The notes under the pieces: generated by a model
Told to the model about the DNA's origin: nothing
Databases searched by the model: none
What the model saw: only the letters and a program-made list of their open reading frames with translations
In this document: positions 43,849-48,942 of the stretch, one piece after another
How the letters are laid out: each line of letters opens with the position of its first letter
Position numbering within the stretch: the stretch's first letter is position 1
Made by a program: the position numbers and the translations under genes
Source of the DNA: Actinomycetes bacterium
Lineage (GTDB): Bacteria; Actinomycetota; Actinomycetes; DATJPE01
DNA: 48,942 nt
NCBI GenBank assembly: GCA_035506535.1
Contig: DATJPE010000082.1
Coordinates: 1 to 48,942, forward strand
Reading direction: 5' to 3'

Positions 43849-43982
43849 GGCCGAACCCTATGGCCCCGCCTCGGGGCGACGTGGCGTCCGCGCCCAGGCG
43901 CCGTCGAGGGGGTTTGTTGCGCGCTCAGCGAAATTCGCCGGAGCGTCGCGCGGAGCCGGCTCGGGGCTGCCACCATGTGCGC

Positions 43983-44582
43983 GTGCACACGTCCGCCGTG
44001 GACCGCGCCGTCACGAAGCGGGAGCTGCGCCAGCGGCTGCTGGCCGCCCGCGCCGAGCTGACCCCCGAGCGCCTCGCCGCCGCCGGGAGCTCCCTCGCCG
44101 AGCAGGTCCTCGCGCGCCCGGACGTCGCCGGCGCGCGGACGGTCGCCGCGTACGTCTCCGCCGGCAACGAGCCCCCGACCGGGCGGCTGCGCGCGGCGTT
44201 GCGCAGCCGCGGCGTCAACGTGCTGCTGCCGGTCCTGCTCCCCGACGGCGACCTGGACTGGGCCCAGGACCAGGGCGACGCGTCCCTGGTCGCCGGACGC
44301 TTCGGCATCCTGCAGCCCGCCGGCCCGTGGCTCGGCCGCGGGGCCGTGGCCCACGCCGACGTGGTGCTGGTCCCGGCGCTCGCCGTCTCCGCGACGGGCG
44401 TGCGGCTCGGGCGCGGTGGCGGGTCCTACGACCGGGCGCTGCCGCGAGTTCCGGAGGGCGTACCGACCCTGGCCCTCCTCCACGAGGGCGAGGTGTTGCA
44501 GTCCCTGCCGTCGGACGAGCACGACGTCGCCGTCACCGCCTGGATCGTCGCGCGGTCTCGAGCCGGCGACGTCAGGCCGTGA
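43983..44582 (+). CDS. 5-formyltetrahydrofolate cyclo-ligase
   Basis: Converts 5-formyl-THF to methenyl-THF with ATP. The 199-aa product has the N-terminal basic helix (VTKRELRQRLLAARAEL), YVSAGNEPPTGRL, LVPALAVSATGVRLGRGGGSYDRAL (ATP/folate loop) and ALLHEGEVLQSLPSDEHDVAVTAWIV. GTG 43983 is chosen since CACCAT ends 6 bases before it; GTG 43977 is the alternative. It converges with crcB, the two coding ends overlapping by 11 bases. Confidence 0.93.
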   Translation: MHTSAVDRAVTKRELRQRLLAARAELTPERLAAAGSSLAEQVLARPDVAGARTVAAYVSAGNEPPTGRLRAALRSRGVNVLLPVLLPDGDLDWAQDQGDASLVAGRFGILQPAGPWLGRGAVAHADVVLVPALAVSATGVRLGRGGGSYDRALPRVPEGVPTLALLHEGEVLQSLPSDEHDVAVTAWIVARSRAGDVRP

Positions 44583-44919
44583 GGCTGACGCCGAGCGCCG
44601 CGACCCCGACGCCGAGGGCGACCGAGACCAGCACGTTGAGCAGGGCCGCGCGCTCCGAACCCTCGCTGACCAGCCGCGAGGTCTCGTAGCCGAAGGTCGA
44701 GAACGTCGTGAGGGCGCCGCAGAAGCCCGTCCCGAGCAGCAGCCGAACGTCGGCGGAGGCCGCCCCGGCCAGGCAGCCGAGCACGAAGCAGCCCGCGACG
44801 TTGACCACCAACGTACCGAGCGGGACCAGCGTGCGGCTGCGCGCCGAGACCGCCCGGTCGACCAGGTAGCGCACCGGGGCCCCCACCGCACCACCGACGA
44901 GGACGAGCAGCCAGTTCAT
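44572..44919 (-). CDS. crcB: Fluoride channel subunit CrcB/Fluc (distal)
   Basis: A 115-aa four-helix Fluc subunit that forms a dual-topology dimer for fluoride efflux. The signature is [18 protein letters not shown] near residue 70, with [14 protein letters not shown] before it and [17 protein letters not shown] after. It is the last gene of crcB-DUF190-crcB, joined to the middle gene by ATGA. Two unlike subunits in one operon suggest a heterodimeric channel. Confidence 0.94.
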   Translation of the reverse strand: MNWLLVLVGGAVGAPVRYLVDRAVSARSRTLVPLGTLVVNVAGCFVLGCLAGAASADVRLLLGTGFCGALTTFSTFGYETSRLVSEGSERAALLNVLVSVALGVGVAALGVSLTA

Positions 44920-45275
44920 CCCTCCTCGCGCTCGGGATGCGCCGTGTAGACGACCACCTCCACCGGGTCGACGAGCACCAGCCCGCCCGCGACGAGCTCC
45001 TCGATCTCCGGCAGGAAGGCCCGGATCCGGTCCTCGCGGTCGACGATCACGACGGCCACCGGCAGGTCCTCGCTGAGGCTGAGCACCCGCGTGGTGTGGA
45101 CGTGCCGCGACGCGCCGAACCCCTCGATGCCGCGGAAGACCGAGACCCCGGCCAGGCCCTGGGCGTGGGCGCGCTGGACGATCTCGTGATAGGCGGGGTG
45201 GTGGTGGTGCTGGTCGCTGTCGCCCATGATCACGGTCAGCCGCAGGGCGTTGGTTCCGGCGTCGAGCATGTTCAC
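44916..45275 (-). CDS. DUF190 protein between two crcB genes
   Basis: A 119-aa PII-like DUF190 domain protein: [44 protein letters not shown], then [23 protein letters not shown]. It has a run of four His near residue 20. DUF190 proteins are thought to modulate fluoride export or sense nucleotides. GTG 45275 overlaps the upstream crcB stop (GTGA); its stop overlaps the distal crcB. Confidence 0.9.
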   Translation of the reverse strand: MNMLDAGTNALRLTVIMGDSDQHHHHPAYHEIVQRAHAQGLAGVSVFRGIEGFGASRHVHTTRVLSLSEDLPVAVVIVDREDRIRAFLPEIEELVAGGLVLVDPVEVVVYTAHPEREEG

Positions 45276-45679
45276 AGCCTCCCTCGGGTGACCTGCCGGC
45301 CCAGGGCGTAGCCGACACGGACCGCCAGCAGTCCCAGGACGACGCTCGCGGCGACGTACGCCGTCGCCGTCCCCCAGGCGCCCGCGCGCGCCATCCCCTG
45401 GGTCTCCACGGCGTACGTCGAGAACGTCGTGAACCCGCCCAGCACGCCGATGCCCAGAAACGGGCGGGCGTAGCGGCGCGGTCCCCAGACCTCGAGCACG
45501 AACCACATGAGCACGCCGATGAGCAGGCAACCGCTGACGTTGGTCAGGAACGTCGCCCAGGCGAACGCGGCGGGATCCCGGTGGGGTAGCCCGAGCGCGA
45601 GCGCGTACCGGGCCAGCGAGCCCAGCGCGCCCCCGAGGGCGACGACCGCCACCACGTCGAGGTCACGGGCCCGCGGCAC
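45272..45679 (-). CDS. crcB: Fluoride channel subunit CrcB/Fluc (proximal, leaderless)
   Basis: A 135-aa Fluc subunit with [27 protein letters not shown] and [18 protein letters not shown], then a last helix pair. The GTG start has TACGCT 6 bases before it, the leaderless pattern. I searched the upstream region for a fluoride riboswitch and saw none. It heads the three-gene fluoride module and is divergent from the nitroreductase. Confidence 0.94.
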   Translation of the reverse strand: MPRARDLDVVAVVALGGALGSLARYALALGLPHRDPAAFAWATFLTNVSGCLLIGVLMWFVLEVWGPRRYARPFLGIGVLGGFTTFSTYAVETQGMARAGAWGTATAYVAASVVLGLLAVRVGYALGRQVTRGRL

Positions 45680-45758
45680 GGGCCCAGCGTAGGGACCCGG
45701 CCCAACAGAGCCCGGCAGGGGAATGCCCCGGAGGCGGTCGAGGTTTGAGAGCTATATA

Positions 45759-45772
45759 GTTGAAGTGTCAAC
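45759..45772. promoter_or_regulatory. Inverted repeat before the nitroreductase
   Basis: GTTGA-AGTG-TCAAC, next to a TATATAG stretch at 45753-45759, about 25 bases before the nitroreductase start. TTGA-N4-TCAA sites are typical for MarR-type repressors in actinobacteria. The regulator would be coded elsewhere. Confidence 0.6.
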
Positions 45773-45796
45773 ACTACGGACCACGAAAGGACCGCG

Positions 45797-46420
45797 ATGA
45801 CCGTCCTCGACGAGCGAACCGCCCTCACCACCGTCCCGCTCCACCCGGTGCTGGCGGAGCGGTGGAGCACCCGCGCGTTCGACGCCTCCTCGGTCGACGA
45901 CGACCAGGTCGTCGCGCTGCTCGAGGCGGCCCGGTGGGCGCCGAGCGCGATGAATGCGCAGCCGTGGCGCTTCCTGGTGGGCCGGCGCGACGAGCTCGGC
46001 CCCGACCGCACGTGGCAGCTACTGCATGACAGCCTCGCCGAGGGCAACCGGCTGTGGGCCGACCGTGCCCCGCTGCTCATCGCGGCGCTCGCCCGTACGA
46101 CCGACCCGGACGGGCGGCCGCGCCCGGTCGCGCCCTACGAGCTCGGCCTCGCGGTCGCCCAGCTGAGCATGCAGGCCCACGCCGACGGCCTGTCGGTCCA
46201 CCAGATGGGCGGGTTCGACTCCGAGGCGCTGAGCCTCGGGCTCGACGTACCGTCTGACTTCTCCGCCGTCGTCGTGCTGGCCGTCGGACGTCGCGGCTCC
46301 GACGACCACCTCCCTGACTTCCTGCGGGAGCGCGAGCGGGCACCGAGGCAGCGGCTGCCGCTGGAGGAGATCGCGTTCGCGGAGACCTGGGGCAGCCCGG
46401 CCGAGCTTCGCACTTGGTGA
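45797..46420 (+). CDS. Nitroreductase family oxidoreductase
   Basis: A 207-aa FMN-dependent reductase. The FMN site is RWSTRAFDASSVDD (Arg-Ser/Thr-x-Arg) near residue 20 and EAARWAPSAMNAQPWRFLVG near 50. Substrate unknown; the family reduces nitro groups, quinones or enones with NAD(P)H. The ATG follows AAAGGA. The region before it carries a MarR-like inverted repeat, which suggests induction by electrophiles. It is followed by a palindromic repeat and converges with the VOC gene. Confidence 0.93.
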   Translation: MTVLDERTALTTVPLHPVLAERWSTRAFDASSVDDDQVVALLEAARWAPSAMNAQPWRFLVGRRDELGPDRTWQLLHDSLAEGNRLWADRAPLLIAALARTTDPDGRPRPVAPYELGLAVAQLSMQAHADGLSVHQMGGFDSEALSLGLDVPSDFSAVVVLAVGRRGSDDHLPDFLRERERAPRQRLPLEEIAFAETWGSPAELRTW

Positions 46421-46437
46421 CCCGCGCTGCCCAGCGC

Positions 46438-46492
46438 ACCTGTTAGGCGTTCGTCGGGCTATCCGCCTGTGGACGCCTAACAGGTCGCGAGC
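46438..46492. repeat. Dispersed palindromic repeat, family 2, copy 1
   Basis: Stem ACCTGTTAGGCGT (46438-46450) with ACGCCTAACAGGT (46473-46485), loop with GGGCTATC, followed by CGCGAG. It lies between convergent genes, where it could act as a bidirectional terminator. Second copy at 47463-47515. Confidence 0.88.
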
Positions 46493-46502
46493 CCAGGCCG
46501 GG

Positions 46503-46871
46503 TCAGCCCGGCGGCAGCACGTCGATGTCGAACTCGTTGCCGTCCGGGTCGGCCATCACCCGCCATCGGAAGCCCTCGAGCTCTCGGGTCCGGCCCGGCT
46601 CGAGCCAGCGGCCACCGAGCGACTCGATCTCGGCGGTCGCCGCATCCAGGTCGTCGACGACCAGGTCGAGGTGGAGCCGGTTCTTGCCGGTCTTGGCCTC
46701 GGGCACGCGTTGGAAGCCGACCGTCAGCCCGCTCTCGGTGGGTGAGAGCACGAGGAACTCCCCCGCGCCGATCTCGGTGTCGACCGCAACGCCGAGCAGC
46801 GCGCACCAGAACGGGGCCAGCCGGGCAGGGTCCCTCGAGTCGATGACGAGATAACCGATCGCAGCCGCCAT
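46503..46871 (-). CDS. VOC family protein
   Basis: A 122-aa single-module protein, MAAAIGYLVIDSRDPARLAPFWCALLGVAV, then LHLDLVVDDLDAATAEIESLGGRWLEPGRTRELEGFRWRVMADPDGNEFDIDVLP. The Asp-x-Glu-x-Asp-like end (EFDID) carries the usual metal ligand Glu. The ATG at 46871 gives the standard start. It could be a glyoxalase, lyase or resistance protein; no neighbour narrows it down. Confidence 0.9.
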   Translation of the reverse strand: MAAAIGYLVIDSRDPARLAPFWCALLGVAVDTEIGAGEFLVLSPTESGLTVGFQRVPEAKTGKNRLHLDLVVDDLDAATAEIESLGGRWLEPGRTRELEGFRWRVMADPDGNEFDIDVLPPG

Positions 46872-46946
46872 CTGGGCCTCCACCGGCGCCGGGACCCTCG
46901 GACGGGGCCTGGCCCGAGAGGCACAGCCTAGGGCCGCGGCGTTCGC

Positions 46947-47013
46947 TACGATTGGCACTCGACACCCGAGAGTGCCAGCCGGCACTCGACACCCGAGAGT
47001 GCCAGCGGCACTC
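46947..47013 (+). promoter_or_regulatory. -10 box and CIRCE-like HrcA sites before fmdB
   Basis: TACGAT (46947-46952) is a -10 box. Directly after it stand GGCACTC-N9-GAGTGCC (46954-46976), a second identical site with the same 9-base spacer (46981-47003), and a half-site GGCACTC (47007-47013). GCACTC-N9-GAGTGC is the core of the CIRCE element bound by the heat-shock repressor HrcA. Confidence 0.8.
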
Positions 47014-47051
47014 GAACGTGATGCCAACCCCAGACCTGCGGAGAGTGGACG

Positions 47052-47444
47052 GTGCCGACCTACCAGTACGTGTGCACCGAGTGCGGCCAGCCCCTCGAGG
47101 CCGTCCAGTCCTTCAGCGACCCCGCGCTGACCACGTGCCCGGTCTGCGAGGGACGGCTGCGCAAGGTCTACTCGGCGGTCGGCGTCGTCTTCAAGGGCTC
47201 GGGCTTCTACCGCACGGACAGCCGTACGTCGGGCTCCGGCAAGCCCGCCTCAGGCAAGGACAAGGCCGCGGCATCGGCCGACGGCGGCGCGACGTCGAGC
47301 TCGAGCTCCGCCGCCGGCGCCTCCTCCGCTGCCTCGTCCTCAGGCGGCTCGACGTCCGGCGGCTCCTCCGCCGGCGGCTCCTCCTCCGGCGGCTCCTCCT
47401 CCGGCAGCTCCCCCGCCGGCGGCTCCTCCGGGTCCGCCACCTGA
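47052..47444 (+). CDS. FmdB-type zinc ribbon protein
   Basis: A 130-aa protein with an N-terminal CxxC zinc ribbon: MPTYQYVCTECGQPLEAVQ and TTCPVCEGRLRKVYSAVGVVFKGSGFYRTD, the FmdB signature. Residues 60-130 are a Ser/Gly/Ala-rich low-complexity tail. The family may be a small regulatory or RNA-associated protein; function unproven. CIRCE-like sites next to its -10 box suggest heat-shock control. GTG 47052 is the start. Confidence 0.92.
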   Translation: MPTYQYVCTECGQPLEAVQSFSDPALTTCPVCEGRLRKVYSAVGVVFKGSGFYRTDSRTSGSGKPASGKDKAAASADGGATSSSSSAAGASSAASSSGGSTSGGSSAGGSSSGGSSSGSSPAGGSSGSAT

Positions 47445-47462
47445 GCCGGCCCGGGCCGGCGC

Positions 47463-47515
47463 TCTGTTAGGCGTTCGTGGGGCTATCGACCGGTGGACGC
47501 CTAACACGGTCGCGA
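47463..47515. repeat. Dispersed palindromic repeat, family 2, copy 2
   Basis: TGTTAGGCGT (47465-47474) pairs with ACGCCTAACA (47497-47506). The loop holds GGGGCTATC and GTCGCGAG follows, as in copy 1. Upstream, GCCGGCCCGGGCCGGC (47445-47460) is a separate perfect palindrome directly after the fmdB stop, a possible terminator stem. Confidence 0.88.
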
Positions 47516-47576
47516 GGCTCGGGACCTTGTGGACGACGCGGAGGCGGGGGCCGGCCTGGTCGCTAGCCTCGCGGGC

Positions 47577-48386
47577 ATGACTGCGACGGCGGACGTCGGG
47601 ATCCTCGGCGGCTCCGGCCTCTACCACCTCCTCGACGACGTCGAAGAGGTCGTCGTCGACACGCCGTACGGCGACCCGTCCGAGCCACCCCTCGTGGGCA
47701 CCGTGGCCGGCCGCCGGGTCGCGTTCATCCCCCGCCACGGGAAGGACCACCGCTTCCCGCCGCACCGGGTCCCCTACCGCGCCAACCTGTGGGCGCTGCG
47801 CGCGCTCGGTGTACGCCAGGTCCTCGCCCCGAGCGCGGTCGGCGGCCTGTGGCCGGACCTCGGCCCCGGCAGCCTCGTCGTGCCCGACCAGGTGGTCGAC
47901 CGCACCGTCGGCCGGAAATCGACCTACTACGACGACGCCGCGGTCCACGTCTCCTTCGCCGACCCGTACTGCCCCACCGGGCGGCAGGCGGTCGTGGACA
48001 CCGCCCTTCGCAGCGGCTGGGACGCCATCGACGGCGGGACCCTCGTGGTGATCCCAGGGCCGCGCTTCTCCTCGCGGGCGGAGTCCCGCTCGTACGCCGC
48101 CAACGGCTGGACGATCGTCGGCATGACCGGCCTGCCCGAGGCGGTCCTGGCCCGGGAGCTCGCCCTCTGCTACACCACGGTGGCCCTCGTCACCGACCTC
48201 GACGCCGGCGTCGAGGAGGGCTCCGGCGTGACCCACGCCGAGGTGTTCGAGGTGTTCGCCCGGGAGGTCGTACGCCTGCGTGCCCTGCTCCTCGACGTGG
48301 TCGCCGCCCTGCCCGCCGAGGGCGAGCTCACCTGCCCGTGCCGCGGCTCGCTGGACGGGTTGCGGCTGCCCTTCGTCCTGCCGTGA
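47577..48386 (+). CDS. mtnP: S-methyl-5'-thioadenosine phosphorylase (leaderless)
   Basis: Cleaves MTA to adenine and methylthioribose-1-phosphate in methionine salvage. The 269-aa product has VGILGGSGLYHLLDD, the phosphate-site RHGKDHRFPPHRVPYRANLWALR, IPGPRFSSRAESR and the MTGLPEAVLARELALCYTTVALVTDLDAG end. ATG 47577 lies 7 bases after TAGCCT (47564-47569), the leaderless arrangement. The stop overlaps the next gene as GTGA. The Asp in TDLDAG fits adenine recognition. Confidence 0.94.
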   Translation: MTATADVGILGGSGLYHLLDDVEEVVVDTPYGDPSEPPLVGTVAGRRVAFIPRHGKDHRFPPHRVPYRANLWALRALGVRQVLAPSAVGGLWPDLGPGSLVVPDQVVDRTVGRKSTYYDDAAVHVSFADPYCPTGRQAVVDTALRSGWDAIDGGTLVVIPGPRFSSRAESRSYAANGWTIVGMTGLPEAVLARELALCYTTVALVTDLDAGVEEGSGVTHAEVFEVFAREVVRLRALLLDVVAALPAEGELTCPCRGSLDGLRLPFVLP

Positions 48387-48942
48387 GCAGCCTGGGGCTG
48401 TCCCGGCCGACCGCACCCTTGGTCCACGGGCTGCTCCGGCGCGCGTTGCGGCATCGGCGCCTGCTCGCATCCGCCCTGCTCGCGGGCGCCGTCGTCTGCG
48501 CTCTCGACGTCCTGGCCCCGCCCCGGCAGCCGACGGTCGCCGTGCTCGTGGCGGCACGCTCGCTGCCGGCGGGCTCGGTGCTCGCCGCGTCCGACGTACG
48601 CGTCGCCCACCGTCCGGCGTCCACCTCGCCCGCAGCCCTGCGCTCCGCCGCCGAGGCGCTCGGCCGGGTGCTCGCCGCGCCGGTCGGCGCGGGCGAGGCG
48701 CTGACGGCCCAGCGTCTGGTCGGGCCCGGGCTGGCCACCGCGCTCGCTCGGCAGGGCCACGTAGCAGCGCCCGTACGTCTCGCGGACGCCGACGTGGCGA
48801 ACCTGCTGCGCACCGGCGACACGGTCGACGTCGTGCTCGCGGCCGGGACGGCGTCCTCGCTGCCCCACGCCCAGGTCGTCGCGCACGCGCGCGTGATCAC
48901 CGTCGTGGCCGGCGGCTCCGGCAGCCTGCTGGACCCGGCATC
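48383..48942 (+). CDS. SAF-domain CpaB/RcpC-like pilus protein (5' part)
   Basis: About 186 codons visible, cut by the window end. A transmembrane segment (RLLASALLAGAVVCALDVL) is followed by an SAF domain: VAVLVAARSLPAGSVLAASDVRVAHRP, GRVLAAPVGAGEALTAQRLVGPG, then a second repeat AAPVRLADADVANLLRTGDTVDVVLA. This is the layout of Flp pilus assembly protein CpaB. GTG 48383 overlaps the phosphorylase stop. Whether Tad pilus genes follow cannot be seen here. Confidence 0.85.
   Translation, partial: MSSLGLSRPTAPLVHGLLRRALRHRRLLASALLAGAVVCALDVLAPPRQPTVAVLVAARSLPAGSVLAASDVRVAHRPASTSPAALRSAAEALGRVLAAPVGAGEALTAQRLVGPGLATALARQGHVAAPVRLADADVANLLRTGDTVDVVLAAGTASSLPHAQVVAHARVITVVAGGSGSLLDPA

Noticed and set aside
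45680-45796. Fluoride riboswitch before crcB
   Set aside because: No GGNGAUGG...CUGAUG-type core on either strand; the start is leaderless and leaves no room for it.
1-48942. CRISPR array
   Set aside because: No regularly spaced repeats with unique spacers; the only iterated units are the short promoter and REP-like repeats listed.

Overview
The window is high-GC, tightly packed chromosome from an actinomycete (Actinomycetota). The evidence is the gene content: an RpfB-type resuscitation factor, a protein O-mannosyltransferase, a DUF222/13E12 HNH protein, a SepX/GlpR-like division protein beside a MoeA/Glp-like gene, and L25 of the CTC type. Frequent 4-bp ATGA/GTGA overlaps and leaderless-looking starts (a TANNNT box 6-7 nt before ATG/GTG) fit the same group. 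I cannot name the genus.

Layout. 1-9151: a conserved minus-strand housekeeping run, glmU > prs > rplY > pth > mfd > SurA-like lipoprotein > mazG (cut by the window edge), preceded by a tRNA-Gln. 9137-13268: a broken HTH gene, a desaturase with its TetR regulator and operator, a trans-aconitate methyltransferase-like gene and a MarR gene. 13353-20206: minus-strand rsmI, metG, DinB, tatD, rpfB, rsmA, ispE. 20341-27288: mannosyltransferase, an SDR protein, DUF222-HNH, an AraC/VOC pair and unknown membrane or soluble proteins. 27385-30922: an ABC exporter with its two-component system, preceded by a 16-bp palindrome. 31057-38851: a 7.8-kb integrated element. 38805-43848: tRNA-Ala, then a minus-strand galU > moeA/glp > moaC > mog > rimJ > sepX/glpR cluster. 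43983-48942: formyltetrahydrofolate cyclo-ligase, a crcB-DUF190-crcB fluoride module, a nitroreductase, a VOC protein, an fmdB gene with CIRCE-like operators, MTA phosphorylase, and the start of a CpaB/SAF protein.

The accessory element lies in the 3' part of tRNA-Ala(CGC), bounded by a 45-bp perfect direct repeat. It carries a tyrosine integrase, a MobF relaxase-helicase, an excisionase-like HTH protein, a dead IS481-type transposase and two orphan cargo genes: a polytopic membrane protein and a low-GC secreted protein. It has no visible conjugation ATPase, so it looks like a mobilizable passenger rather than a self-transmissible element.

The least expected signals are: two genes (int and pth) whose only plausible start is CTG; three families of roughly 50-bp palindromic repeats, each at least twice in the window, one copy forming the N-terminal codons of moaC; two full and one half CIRCE-type HrcA sites in front of fmdB; and a tRNA-Ala whose encoded CCA end seems to have been supplied by the integrated element.
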